Below are positions 1-8,732 of a stretch of 64,000 nt of DNA, piece after piece. The notes under the pieces are model-generated. The model worked only from the letters and a program-made list of their open reading frames with translations. It was not told the DNA's origin and did not search any database. Within the stretch, counting starts at the first letter, position 1, and each line of letters opens with the position of its first letter. The DNA is from CAZTTG01 sp964615935 (GTDB lineage: Bacteria > Planctomycetota > UBA1135 > GCA-002686595): contig CAZTTG010000013.1 in the NCBI GenBank assembly GCA_964615935.1, forward strand, positions 1 to 64,000. The letters are read 5' to 3'. A program made the position numbers and the translations under genes.

Positions 1-14
1 CTCGCGTGGCGTCA

Positions 15-87
15 CGGCGCCACTCGGCGCCGGCGCGGCAAGTGTGCCGCGCGTGAAGGTCCCAGGCCCAGCGCGGCCAAGCCGCGC
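15..87. repeat. cluster of three perfect hairpins
   Basis: Three perfect inverted repeats lie in 73 bases: arms 15-21 and 26-32 (loop 4), arms 33-40 and 45-52 (loop 4), and arms 71-77 and 81-87 (loop 3). They are all G+C rich and are not followed by a T run. They lie beyond the 3' end of the minus-strand gene that ends at 222, so they could terminate or stabilise its transcript, or be an intergenic palindromic element. I see no gene in 1-221. Confidence 0.4.
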
Positions 88-221
88 ACCACGCGCCGAG
101 GAGTCTGTCCCCCCTCGAAAACGCGCCGCGCGACGACCTCTCGGCCGCCGCGCGACTTCTCTCGACCGCTACCTCGGCCTCGCCAGGGCGCGACCCGCGC
201 TCGCTCCCGCCCGTCGCCTAT

Positions 222-674
222 CTACCAGGCGACCTTCCTGCCGTCCGGCTTCCAGTAGCCCTGATGCCCGTTGGCCCAGAACACCCCGTGCCCGGTGAGC
301 ACGCCCTTCCCGTGCCCCTTCGCCTTGATCCCGATGTGCCCGTGCCGGAAGCGTACGACCACTTTCTTGCCGACCACCTTCACGACCCCGCGGAAGTGGG
401 TCACCACCAGGGTGTCGTCCGGAGTGATGACCACATGACCCTGCCCATGGATGGCCACGGCGAGCTTGCTGACCTGGGGGATCCGCAGCACGCCGTCGCC
501 GACGAGCCGGAGCTCGAAGGCGCCCTTGCCGACGAGGTCGACGTTGCCATCGCCGACCGCCGCGAGGTGCCCGGGCTTCTCCGGCGCATCGGCCTGGGCC
601 ACGGCCGCGGTCTGCGATGAGGTGAAGAACAGGAAGACCGCCGCGCTGAGGGCGACCAGGAGGAACTGCTTCAT
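222..674 (-). CDS. small secreted protein of unknown function
   Basis: The 150-residue product begins with a clear signal peptide (MKQFLLVALSAAVFLFF, cleavage likely near residue 25 at AVAQA). The mature part is a chain of short beta-type segments rich in Gly, Val and His (for example GDGVLRI, GQGHVVI, FRGVVKVV, GHGKGVL), which suggests a small all-beta repeat protein exported to the periplasm or surface. I do not recognise a family. I chose the ATG at 674 because the signal peptide starts there; upstream in-frame codons give only Arg/Pro-rich noise. There is no obvious Shine-Dalgarno sequence. The 274 bases between this gene and the DUF58 gene hold nothing I can identify. Confidence 0.6.
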   Translation of the reverse strand: MKQFLLVALSAAVFLFFTSSQTAAVAQADAPEKPGHLAAVGDGNVDLVGKGAFELRLVGDGVLRIPQVSKLAVAIHGQGHVVITPDDTLVVTHFRGVVKVVGKKVVVRFRHGHIGIKAKGHGKGVLTGHGVFWANGHQGYWKPDGRKVAW

Positions 675-948
675 GCTGCAATCCAGTTCGGTGGGGGTTG
701 CTTGTCTGCCAGAGCTCTTCGCCGATCGAAGGCTCGCCCCCTGCAACACCTGGGGCTGGGCGCGGTTTCGCCGCATTCCCCCGGGTGCTCGAGAACGCGT
801 GCGGCCAACCCGCGACTCGCGATCGGGTTCCGGCGGTTCTTTCGATCGCCCGGCGCGAGCCGCGGTCGTGCGAGTCGAGGCCAACCGGGAGCGCGCGCGC
901 GAGTTCCGGGGATCTTCGGCGAATTCGCGGCGCCGATCCGCGGACGAC

Positions 949-1797
949 CTACCGCGGCACGAGCACGCCCGCCGGCGCCAGCTGGTCGCGGCAGATCGCC
1001 TCCAGATCGCGATCGGCGACCAGCGTCCGGAAGCCCCCGCCCACCCTGCGGCACTCGCGCTGCAGGTCGTCGGCCAGGCGCCGCAGGCGTCGTCGATAGA
1101 CCGCCAGCACGACGCAATCGAGCACCAGGTCGCTGCGCTCGCCGGTCTCGGAGTCGGTCAGGCGCAGGGCCGCGCCCTCGGGCGGCCGGGCGTCCTCCTC
1201 CGCGAGCACCTGCAGGAGGATCAGCCCTCCCGCCTGCGCCGCCAGGGACCGCACCACGCGGGGCGCCTCGTGGGGGGAGAGGAAATCGCTGATCAGGATC
1301 CGCAGGCAGCCCGGCCGCAGGAGGCCGCGGGCCGCCTCGAGCCCGCGCTCGAGGGGCAGGACCCCGTCGAGCTCCAGGCCGCGCGCCTCGAAGCGCTCGG
1401 GCTCGCAGAGCTCGGGGCGATCGCCCACCGCGAGCAGGCGCAGCTCGAAGCCCGAGCCCCGCGCCGCCGCGAGCAGGACCGCCGCGAGGTCGACCGCGAG
1501 ATGGGCCTTGCGCTCCTCGACCGCCATCGAGCGCGAGTCGTCCACCAGGAGCTCCAGCCGCGGCTGCACCTCCTCGCGGTGCAGCCGCACCAGGAGCTGG
1601 TCGGTGCGCGCGAAGGCCGCCCAGTCGAGCTGGCGGGGGTCGTCCCCGGGCACGTAGCTCCGCCGGTCCTGGAACTCGAGCGAGGCCCCCGTCCCGCGCC
1701 CCAGCCGATCGCCGGCCGCCCCGCGCAGGGGAGCGTCGGCCGCGCCGAGGCGGTAGCCCTCGGCGAGCAGGCGAGCCTCAGGAGCCGGCGACGGCAT
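949..1797 (-). CDS. DUF58 domain protein
   Basis: A 282-residue DUF58 protein. The family hallmark Y-x-PGDDxRxxDW is at residues 48-59, and a vWA-like metal-site motif DDSRS is at 86-90, followed by a Rossmann-like vWA core. DUF58 proteins are the usual partners of MoxR AAA+ ATPases and are thought to act as adaptors that MoxR works on; the reaction is not established. Here it is the last gene of a seven-gene minus-strand run, and its start overlaps the permease stop by 20 bases, so the two are probably co-translated. No N-terminal membrane anchor is seen, unlike many DUF58 proteins, so it is probably cytosolic and may dock on the permease. Confidence 0.85.
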   Translation of the reverse strand: MPSPAPEARLLAEGYRLGAADAPLRGAAGDRLGRGTGASLEFQDRRSYVPGDDPRQLDWAAFARTDQLLVRLHREEVQPRLELLVDDSRSMAVEERKAHLAVDLAAVLLAAARGSGFELRLLAVGDRPELCEPERFEARGLELDGVLPLERGLEAARGLLRPGCLRILISDFLSPHEAPRVVRSLAAQAGGLILLQVLAEEDARPPEGAALRLTDSETGERSDLVLDCVVLAVYRRRLRRLADDLQRECRRVGGGFRTLVADRDLEAICRDQLAPAGVLVPR

Positions 1798-3385
1798 CGC
1801 TCGGCGGGACCTGGGCCTCGGCGGGGCTCGCGGCGCGGCGCCGGCGGCGCTCGGCGCTCACCTGGAGGACCTCGCCCACCCCCCGCAGGGTGCGCGGCAG
1901 GTTGATCGCGATCACCACGACGGCCAGCACGGCCATCACCGTCAGGGCCCGGGGGATGACGTCCAACTCCATGTGGGCCAGCGCGATCACGGCGTGGCCC
2001 GGGTTCCCGAAGTGCTGGAGCCGCATCAGCTCGTCGTTCCGCAGGAAGAGCCCCACCAGGGTGGGCAGGAAGAGGGCCACCATCGCGAAGCCGGGGATCG
2101 TCGCCCGCACCGCGGAGCGGCCCGCGTGGGTCCGCGCGAAGCGCGCCAGGAGGCCAGCGGGCAGGCCCACGAAGGCGAGGCCATAGACCACCACCACCAC
2201 CAGCATCAGGAGCTCGACGAAGGGGTGGATCGCGTACCAGGGCAGGGGCGCGGATCCCAGTCCCAGGGACGCCGCCGACCCGGTGGGCCACACGATCGCG
2301 ATGGCGCCCCCCAGGATCAGCCCCAGGATCGAGAGCAGCAGCAGGAATCCGCGGCCGCCGCCGGGGAGGAAGGGGGCGACCAGCAGCGCCAGGAGGGGGT
2401 TCGCCGGCACCTGCCGGCGGACCCGCCGCCCCAGCTCCTCCCGCTCGGTGGCGACGAAGAGCAGCGGCAGGAGGCAGGCGGCCGCGGTCGCTCCTCCCAG
2501 GGCGGGGATGAGCGCCGGCTCGCCGGGGAAGACCTCCAGGTAGATGTAGGCCGTCCAGCACAGCCCGGCCGCGGCCGTGAGCGCGACCACGATCCGCAGC
2601 CCGGTGGAGCGGTTCTCCTCGGGGTGGGCCAGGCGCGCGCAGGCGAAGGTGAAGGAGAGCCCGCAGACCAGGACGGCGATCGTCAGGGTCAAGGCCGCCG
2701 CGGTGCCGGCCTCGGGCTCCAGGAGCATCAGCGGCTGGCGGACGATGATCGAGGCGAAGGTGATCGATATGCCCGTGACCCACACCAGCCCCGCCGCCAG
2801 GGCGGCCATCAGCGCCACCCGCGCGAAGCGCACCCGTGAGGCGCAGGACAGGGCGATGGCCACCAGGGTCAGGGTCCCGCACAGGACCATGGAGCCGCCG
2901 AAGACCACCAGGGCGCCGACCAGATCCACCCCGCGCATGACGAAGGCGAAGGCCAGGAAGGGGGTGAAGGCGGAGTAGAAGAGCAGGGCCTGGGTCAGGG
3001 CCGACACCAGCTTGCCCATCACGATCTGCCGCGGCCGCAGGTCGGTGATGGCCAGGAGGTCGTAGGTGTTCTGCTCCCACTCCCCGCCCATGGAGATGAA
3101 GCCCGAGAAGGGCACCAGGAAGAGCACCGCTCCGGCCAGGCAGCCGTAGATGGTCGAGAAGAAGACCAGGCCGACCTCGCCCGGCGACGGGACGGCCGCG
3201 GCCCGCACCAGGATGATCAGGCCCAGGAGGGTGGCCAGCAGCAGCGTGACCCGGAAGCTGATCCGGAAGTAGCGCCCGCGCAGGGCCTGGCGCACCTCCT
3301 TGACCAGGATGGGGTTGAGGCGGTCGTCCAGCGCGCCCAGGAGGCGCCCGCGGGCCGACCTCGTCTCTTCGACCTGGGCCGTCAC
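1778..3385 (-). CDS. ABC-2 type transporter permease
   Basis: A roughly 535-residue multi-pass membrane protein with 10-12 hydrophobic segments. The N-terminus contains LNPILVKEVRQALRGRYF, the typical cytoplasmic start of ABC-2 permeases that pair with a separate ATPase. The GTG start at 3385 overlaps the stop of the ATPase gene in a GTGA junction; reading upstream in this frame gives only ATPase shadow. The C-terminus ends in an Arg/Pro/Ala-rich cytoplasmic tail. It should form an exporter with the ATPase at 3382-4338. Two halves of similar topology suggest a fused double permease, because one ABC-2 unit is usually 250-350 residues. The substrate is unknown; the MoxR/DUF58 setting suggests envelope work rather than drug efflux. 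Confidence 0.85.
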   Translation of the reverse strand: MTAQVEETRSARGRLLGALDDRLNPILVKEVRQALRGRYFRISFRVTLLLATLLGLIILVRAAAVPSPGEVGLVFFSTIYGCLAGAVLFLVPFSGFISMGGEWEQNTYDLLAITDLRPRQIVMGKLVSALTQALLFYSAFTPFLAFAFVMRGVDLVGALVVFGGSMVLCGTLTLVAIALSCASRVRFARVALMAALAAGLVWVTGISITFASIIVRQPLMLLEPEAGTAAALTLTIAVLVCGLSFTFACARLAHPEENRSTGLRIVVALTAAAGLCWTAYIYLEVFPGEPALIPALGGATAAACLLPLLFVATEREELGRRVRRQVPANPLLALLVAPFLPGGGRGFLLLLSILGLILGGAIAIVWPTGSAASLGLGSAPLPWYAIHPFVELLMLVVVVVYGLAFVGLPAGLLARFARTHAGRSAVRATIPGFAMVALFLPTLVGLFLRNDELMRLQHFGNPGHAVIALAHMELDVIPRALTVMAVLAVVVIAINLPRTLRGVGEVLQVSAERRRRRAASPAEAQVPPSDAVAGS

Positions 3386-4338
3386 TGCAGCCTCCCCTCG
3401 GTGAGCGTCAGGAAGATGTCCTCCAGGTCGGTCTCCTGGCAGGCGAACTCGATGGGCTGCAGGTCGCGGTGGACCATCTCGGCCAAGAGGCCCGCCAGCT
3501 CCGCCTGCGTGCCGGAGAAGTCGAAGGCCAGGCCGGCCTTCTCGGCGCTCACCCGCGAGACGTGGGGCTGCTCGAGCAGGAAGCGCTGGCAGGTCTCCTG
3601 GAGGGCCAGGGTGCGCACCGTGACGCGCGCCAGGTGGGGCGCGTCGCCGTCGCCCTGCCGCAGGCGCCGCTGGATCTCCGCCACCGGGCCGGTGGCGCGG
3701 ATGCGGCCGGCCTCGATCACCGCCACCCCGCTGCACAGCTCGGAGAGCTCGGCCAGGATGTGGGAGGAGATCAGGACCGCCTTGCCCATCTCGGCCAGGG
3801 CCTTGACCAGCTCCCGGAACTCGACCCGCGCCCGCGGATCCAGGCCCGCGGCGGGCTCGTCCAGGATCAGGAGGCTGGGGTCGTGCAGCAGGGTCTTGGC
3901 CAGGCACAGGCGCTGCTTCATGCCCTTGGAGAGCGCGTCCATCTCTTTCTCCCGCAGGGGATCCAGGCCGGTGAACTCGCTCACGAAGTCCAGGGTCTGG
4001 CGGCGCTTGGCGCCCCTCAGGCCGTGGGCGCGGGCGAAGAAGTCCAGGTACTCGTCGACGGTGACGTGGGAGTAGGCGCCGTAGGCGTCGGGCATGAAGC
4101 CCATGCGGCGGCGCACCCGGCGGGGCTCCTCCAGGACCGAGCGGCCCCCGATGAGGACGTCCCCCTCGTCGGGCAGGTCGAGGGTGGCGGCGATGCGCAT
4201 GGTGGTCGTCTTGCCGGCCCCGTTGGGGCCGATGAAGCCGAAGATCTCGCCCGGCATCACCTGGAAGGACACGTCGTCCACCGCGACCAGGTCCTTGAAG
4301 CGCCGGGTCAGGTGGCGGATCTCGAGGGCGGGCCTCAT
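3382..4338 (-). CDS. ABC transporter ATP-binding protein
   Basis: A 318-residue ABC ATPase. Walker A GPNGAGKTT is at 37-45, a signature LSKGMKQR at 136-143, Walker B LLILDEP at 156-162 and the switch His at 193. The signature has Lys in place of the common Gly (LSGG), as in many ABC-2 exporters of the CcmA/NatA class. About 100 residues follow the nucleotide domain, typical of the exporter subgroup that carries a C-terminal regulatory region. The ATG at 4338 overlaps the stop of the upstream membrane gene by ATGA, and its own stop overlaps the permease GTG. It energises the neighbouring permease. Confidence 0.9.
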   Translation of the reverse strand: MRPALEIRHLTRRFKDLVAVDDVSFQVMPGEIFGFIGPNGAGKTTTMRIAATLDLPDEGDVLIGGRSVLEEPRRVRRRMGFMPDAYGAYSHVTVDEYLDFFARAHGLRGAKRRQTLDFVSEFTGLDPLREKEMDALSKGMKQRLCLAKTLLHDPSLLILDEPAAGLDPRARVEFRELVKALAEMGKAVLISSHILAELSELCSGVAVIEAGRIRATGPVAEIQRRLRQGDGDAPHLARVTVRTLALQETCQRFLLEQPHVSRVSAEKAGLAFDFSGTQAELAGLLAEMVHRDLQPIEFACQETDLEDIFLTLTEGRLQ

Positions 4339-6209
4339 CGCTCTTCCTCCCCCGTCGGGTCGAGCACGCCGAAGAGCCGGTGGGTCCCCTCGCTGCGGTC
4401 GATCCCGATGCCGCAGTCGTCGGTCAGGGGGTTGGCCGACAGGCGGGCGAGGTAGGTGGCCGGAGGCAGCATCCCCGTCGCGGCGCCGAAGGAGTGGAAG
4501 GACGGCCAGAGGCGGCCGGCCATCTCCAGGCTGCGGTCCGGATCGATCGGCTCGAGCAGCGCGCTGCCCTCGGGAGCCAGGGCGGAGGAGAGGGCCCAGT
4601 GGCGGCCGTCGGCGGACCGCACCACCAGCTCCTCCACCTCCACCGAGAGCCCGTTCCGGGCCTGCAGGCCTCCCTCCCCGGACGAGAGGACCAGCCGCAG
4701 CCGCGCGCTGCGGTCGCTGAGGATCTCCTGGTGGGTGGGCCGCCGCACCGGGAGGTAGTCGCCGGAGTACACCGCGCCCGCGCTGAGGTCGATCCGCAGC
4801 CAGGTGTCGCCGTCCCAGTTCCGCTCGTCCGCTCGCACGAAGACCGAGGTCCCCGCCCCGGGCCGCAGGCCGCGGCCGGGTGAGAGGCCGGCGAAGAACT
4901 GGCGCATTTCGGCGGTGGAGGCCCGGGGGTCGCCCCGCTGGTCGAGGACGCTGAAGGTCTCCGAGGCGGTCCGGGTGCCGAGGCCCTCCTTGAGCACGCC
5001 GTAGGCCACCATGGAGAGCGAGAGCACCAGCGCCAGGAGGGGGAGGGTCAGGAGCAGGAGCGAGGGTCTTCCCAGGCGCTTGACCAGGCTGAAGTTCACC
5101 GGCCCGATGAGCAGGGCGAAGAGGACCAGGAGCACCGTGAAGGTGCGGTAGGGCATCTCGTTCAGGCCGCCGATCAGGGGCTCGAACGCGTCCAGGGGGC
5201 CGCCGGCCGGCTGCGAGTGCCAGCCCGTGGGGCCGCTGAGGACGTGCTCCATGCAGCGCTGCAAGCCCGCGCCGGCCACGCCCTCCCCGGGGCCGGCCAC
5301 CATCGCGGTCCCCAGCCCACACGAGAAGATCCGGACTCCGCCCGGGTGATCGACGCACGAGGTCCTCTCGAAGCGCTCCTCGAGCCAGCCCGCCAGGCCC
5401 GGGATCGCGCTCGCCGCCTCGGCCGCGCCCTCGCCCGTGACGATCAGCAGACCCCCCAGCCGCACCCAGGCCATGAGCGGCTCGAGGGCCTCGCGGGGCG
5501 GCAGCTCTCCGCCCGAGGCGTCCAGGATCGCCGCGTCCAGGCTCGACCAGGCCGCCTGGGCCCGGGGCAGGTCCTCGAAGCCGATCGGCGTGACGACGAC
5601 GTTGTCGATCGACGCGGGGGAGGTCGAGATCCTCTGCCCACCGCCCGGCAAGGGGTGGATCGTCATGCGGTCCGCGGCGCTCACCTCCCAGCTCAGCTCG
5701 GCCGCCCAGGACTCCACCTGGCCCGCCGGGGGGGGGCGCCGCGAGAGGTACGCCACGGGCCTGCTGGAGGAGCTGGATCCCGGCCAGTTCGGGGCGCCGA
5801 TGCCGTGCGCCTCCGCCGGCTCGCGCTCGCCCTCCGCCGTCAGCCGGACGGTGTAGCCGTTCGGCCGGGTCGGCGAGACCGGCACCAGGAGCTCGACCCG
5901 GCCCCGAAAGCCGGCCTCCAGGCGCAGGTGCTTGACCACCTCGGACTGGGCGCGCATGTACTCCCGGAAGGCGAGGAGGGTCACGTCGCGGTCGCGGTCG
6001 GGCGGGTTCTCGATCTCGACGAAGATCGGCAGGTAGCCCCGGTTCAGGGCGGGGGGCCAGGGGCAGTGGACCCGGGCGGTCACTCCGGTCCGCTCCAGCA
6101 CGACCGTCTCGTCGGTCTCCCCGCCGGCCGGCGTCGCCAGGAGCGCCAGGGCGAGGAGGACCGGCGCGGCGGCCCGCGCTGCGGCCCGCGGCTCAGTCCG
6201 CGAGTCCAT
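4335..6209 (-). CDS. membrane protein with GATase-like extracytoplasmic domain
   Basis: A 624-residue protein with a signal peptide (residues about 10-30), a large extracytoplasmic region, two membrane helices at about 356-376 and 382-404, and a soluble C-terminal domain of about 215 residues. Around residues 211-262 the pattern AAILDASGGELPP...MAWVRLGGLLIVTGEG resembles the class I glutamine amidotransferase-like fold found in accessory proteins of MoxR/BatA loci and in GldG-like ABC partners. No catalytic Cys-His pair is evident, so a binding or scaffold role is more likely. Its start lies 17 bases inside the MoxR gene end and its stop overlaps the ABC ATPase start, which ties MoxR to the exporter. 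Homologues are probably annotated as hypothetical. Confidence 0.75.
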   Translation of the reverse strand: MDSRTEPRAAARAAAPVLLALALLATPAGGETDETVVLERTGVTARVHCPWPPALNRGYLPIFVEIENPPDRDRDVTLLAFREYMRAQSEVVKHLRLEAGFRGRVELLVPVSPTRPNGYTVRLTAEGEREPAEAHGIGAPNWPGSSSSSRPVAYLSRRPPPAGQVESWAAELSWEVSAADRMTIHPLPGGGQRISTSPASIDNVVVTPIGFEDLPRAQAAWSSLDAAILDASGGELPPREALEPLMAWVRLGGLLIVTGEGAAEAASAIPGLAGWLEERFERTSCVDHPGGVRIFSCGLGTAMVAGPGEGVAGAGLQRCMEHVLSGPTGWHSQPAGGPLDAFEPLIGGLNEMPYRTFTVLLVLFALLIGPVNFSLVKRLGRPSLLLLTLPLLALVLSLSMVAYGVLKEGLGTRTASETFSVLDQRGDPRASTAEMRQFFAGLSPGRGLRPGAGTSVFVRADERNWDGDTWLRIDLSAGAVYSGDYLPVRRPTHQEILSDRSARLRLVLSSGEGGLQARNGLSVEVEELVVRSADGRHWALSSALAPEGSALLEPIDPDRSLEMAGRLWPSFHSFGAATGMLPPATYLARLSANPLTDDCGIGIDRSEGTHRLFGVLDPTGEEER

Positions 6210-7245
6210 GGTTCACCTCCCGGGGCAGGGTCTCGTCCAGCTCGCTCACCTCGGCGAGCACCGCGCGGACCACGTCCGCCGGGCTCACCCCGTCGAGCCG
6301 CGCCCGCCAGTCCAGCACCAGGCGGTGGGCCACGGCCGGGATCGCCACCGCGCGCACGTCATCGAAGCCGACGTTGGGCTTGCCCGCCACTATTGCGCAG
6401 GCACGCGCCGCCTCGGCCATGGCGATGCCGGCCCGCGGCGAGGCGCCGTGACGGACGTAGTCGCCGACCGCCTGGGGGGCCAGGGCCGAGCCCGGGTGGG
6501 TGCCCTCCACCAGCCGCGCGATCCAGGCCGACACCGCCCGGGGAAGGAAGATCCGGTCGACGGCGCCGAAGAGCTCCGCCAGCCGTGCGCCGTCGGTCAC
6601 CGGCGAGAGCTCGGGGGGCCGGCCGGCCCGGCGCTCGTCCAGGATCCGCTGCAGGGTCGCGGGGTCGATGCGCCCCACCTCGAGCTTGAGCAGGAAGCGG
6701 TCGAGCTGCGCCTCGGGCAGGGGGTAGGTGCCCTCCAGCTCGATGGGGTTCTGGGTGGCCAGCACGGTGAAGGGCTCGGGGAGCTCGCGCGTCTCGCCCA
6801 GCACGGTGACGCGACCCTCCTGCATGGCCTCCAGCAGGGCCGACTGGGTCTTGGGCGAGGCGCGGTTGATCTCGTCGGCGAGCAGCACCTGGGTGAAGAC
6901 CGGGCCGGGGCGGAAGACCAGCCGCCGCCCGCCCCCCTCGGGATCCTCCTCGAGGATGTGGCTGCCGGTGACGTCGGTGGGCAGGAGGTCGGGGGTGAAC
7001 TGCAGCCGGCCGAAGTCCAGCCCCAGGAGGGCCGCCAGGGCCTTGACCAGCTCGGTCTTGCCCAGCCCCGGCAGGCCCTCCAGCAGCACGTGGCCGCGCG
7101 CCAGGCAGGCGACCAGCACCAGCCGGTTGAGGGACTCCTGTCCGAGGATGGTGCGGTCGAGCTCGGCGAGGATCTCCAGGGCCGCGGCGCGGGCCGCTCG
7201 GACCTCCTCGGGCGAGAGCAGGGTGGGTTGGGCGGCCTGGGTCAT
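6193..7245 (-). CDS. MoxR-family AAA+ ATPase
   Basis: A 350-residue MoxR ATPase of normal length. Walker A GLPGLGKT is at 57-64, the MoxR signature FTPDLLPTDVTG at 83-94, Walker B LLADEINRA at 121-129, sensor 1 ATQNP at 163-167 and LPEAQLDRF at 176-184, followed by the lid domain. MoxR proteins are chaperone-like AAA+ machines that act with vWA or DUF58 partners to mature enzyme complexes or manage envelope stress. The start ATG at 7245 overlaps the stop of a 105-residue upstream gene (ATGA), and its end overlaps the GATase-like membrane gene. Confidence 0.92.
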   Translation of the reverse strand: MTQAAQPTLLSPEEVRAARAAALEILAELDRTILGQESLNRLVLVACLARGHVLLEGLPGLGKTELVKALAALLGLDFGRLQFTPDLLPTDVTGSHILEEDPEGGGRRLVFRPGPVFTQVLLADEINRASPKTQSALLEAMQEGRVTVLGETRELPEPFTVLATQNPIELEGTYPLPEAQLDRFLLKLEVGRIDPATLQRILDERRAGRPPELSPVTDGARLAELFGAVDRIFLPRAVSAWIARLVEGTHPGSALAPQAVGDYVRHGASPRAGIAMAEAARACAIVAGKPNVGFDDVRAVAIPAVAHRLVLDWRARLDGVSPADVVRAVLAEVSELDETLPREVNHGLAD

Positions 7246-7559
7246 GGGCTCGAGTCGAAGAAGGTCTTCACCACCCGGCGGTGGCGCGGAGCGAGGCGGC
7301 GGCGCCAGGCGGTCTTGCCGGCGGAGGCGTCCACCTCCCGGAGGCCGGCCGGTCCCGTCAGCGGATCCGGCCGGGGCGCGGCCGCGCCCACCCCGAGCAC
7401 GGCGGTGTGCTCGAGGTCGAGGGCGGTGGCCGGGGGCAGGATCGCGGGCTCGAAGCGGTCGGTCGCGCCCGCGGTCTCCTCCCCCCAGATCATCTGGGCG
7501 TCCGCCCGCCCGCGGTCGACCCCTCCCGAGCCCGGGCGCGCGACCGCGGCCGCGGCCAT
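7242..7559 (-). CDS. small orphan protein coupled to moxR
   Basis: A 105-residue reading frame of unknown function. Support is its stop codon overlapping the MoxR ATG in an ATGA junction, the coupling seen throughout this locus, and a plausible composition: an acidic/hydrophobic middle (residues 24-55) and a basic C-terminal tail with WRRR and RHRRV. It starts 39 bases after the coiled-coil membrane gene. There is no signal peptide or membrane helix. The first 22 residues are low-complexity, so the real start could be the Met at residue 23. It could be an adaptor for MoxR, but this is only context. Confidence 0.5.
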   Translation of the reverse strand: MAAAAVARPGSGGVDRGRADAQMIWGEETAGATDRFEPAILPPATALDLEHTAVLGVGAAAPRPDPLTGPAGLREVDASAGKTAWRRRLAPRHRRVVKTFFDSSP

Positions 7560-7598
7560 CGCCTCGGATTCCGGACGCCCGGCCCGGCCCAGGCCGCT

Positions 7599-8624
7599 TC
7601 AGGTCCCGCCGGGCTTCTTCTCGCAGCGCTCGTCGCACACGTGCGGCTCGGGGTAGTCGGCCAGCCGCGCCAGCTCCGAGTCGGGGAACACCCTCGGACG
7701 CCGGCCGAGGAGGCCCGCGCGGCCCAGCGAGGCGAGGCGCGCGTCCAGCCGGCCCGCGAGCTCCTGGGCGATCCCGGGCAGGCGGGCTCCCGGGTCGAGT
7801 CCCCGCTCGAGGCCCTCCTCCCGCAAGCGGGCGAGGGTGCGCTCGAGCTCCAGCTGCGCGGCCTCGGGGTCCCCGATCGATCCTCGCGCGAGCCGGTCCA
7901 GGGAGCCCCGCGCCTCCTCGAGCGGCCCGCGGGCCTCCTCGGCGCGCTCCTCGAGGCGCTCCTCCAGGCGGTCGAGGGCCTCGAAGGCGCTCTCGGCCCG
8001 GGCCGCCTCGATCTCCTCCTCGATCCTCGCCAACCGGGCCTCGAGCTCGAGCGCCTCGCTCTCCTCGAGCTGGATCTCCTCCTCCAGGGTCTCGAGCTTC
8101 TCGCGCAGGCGCTCGGTGGCGCTCTGGAAGAGCCGGGCCGCGGGCGCCGGCCGGCGCTCGGGGATCTCGATCCACAGGGCCAGCAGGGCGAAGGAGGCCG
8201 CCGGCAGCGCCCTCAGGATCGCCCCTGCCGGCCGGAGGCGGGGGAGCCCGTCGGGGCGCGGCAGGAGGCCCTCGGCCCGCTCCTGCCAGCGCGCGTCGCC
8301 GAGCTCCGCCTGGGTGAGCACCAGCCCGCTCGAGCCGGTGCGCAGGTCGAGCCAGGTGGCCGCGCCCTCCTGGCTGAGGCGCGCGCGCCGGGCCCGAAAC
8401 CACGCGGTGGCCGGCGCCAGGAGCGCGGGCGCCAGGAGCCAGGCCGCACGGGCGCGCTCCAGGTCCAGGGAGGCCCGCGCCAGCAGGACGGCCGCGCCGG
8501 CCGCGACCAGCGCCAGCGGGAGGTGCGCGCCCAGCCGGGCGATCCAGGCTCCCAGCGCGGCGCGCCGACGGAACCTCTTGACCTCGCGCATCAGGGCGGA
8601 GCGCTGTTCGGCGGGGGGGGTCAT
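7599..8624 (-). CDS. coiled-coil membrane protein
   Basis: A 341-residue protein, the first gene of the MoxR-DUF58-ABC run. Two hydrophobic hairpin segments lie at about residues 25-48 and 58-75, and another helix at about 137-150. Residues about 165-265 form a long, highly charged Glu/Arg/Leu coiled coil. The last residues include a Cys pair (HVCDERCEKK). The layout, membrane anchor followed by a long coiled coil, resembles DUF4175-type proteins found beside MoxR/DUF58 genes, but I cannot confirm homology. A structural or tethering role in the envelope is plausible. The ATG at 8624 follows a TATGAC hexamer by 9 bases. Confidence 0.65.
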   Translation of the reverse strand: MTPPAEQRSALMREVKRFRRRAALGAWIARLGAHLPLALVAAGAAVLLARASLDLERARAAWLLAPALLAPATAWFRARRARLSQEGAATWLDLRTGSSGLVLTQAELGDARWQERAEGLLPRPDGLPRLRPAGAILRALPAASFALLALWIEIPERRPAPAARLFQSATERLREKLETLEEEIQLEESEALELEARLARIEEEIEAARAESAFEALDRLEERLEERAEEARGPLEEARGSLDRLARGSIGDPEAAQLELERTLARLREEGLERGLDPGARLPGIAQELAGRLDARLASLGRAGLLGRRPRVFPDSELARLADYPEPHVCDERCEKKPGGT

Positions 8625-8633
8625 GGAGAGGAG

Positions 8634-8639
8634 GTCATA
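8634..8639 (-). promoter_or_regulatory. possible -10 element of the moxR locus
   Basis: Read on the minus strand, TATGAC lies 9 bases before the ATG at 8624. It would place transcription start within a few bases of the start codon. No convincing -35 is seen, so this is weak evidence alone; it matches the TAnnnT pattern seen at other operon heads in the window. Confidence 0.25.
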
Positions 8640-8732
8640 CGGAGGCCGCCGGCGGATGTTCCCGGCCGCGTGCCAGGAAAGCCGCCCGATTCCCTCCGAC
8701 TGGGCGTACCGGCGATCTCGCGCACGGGCCGC

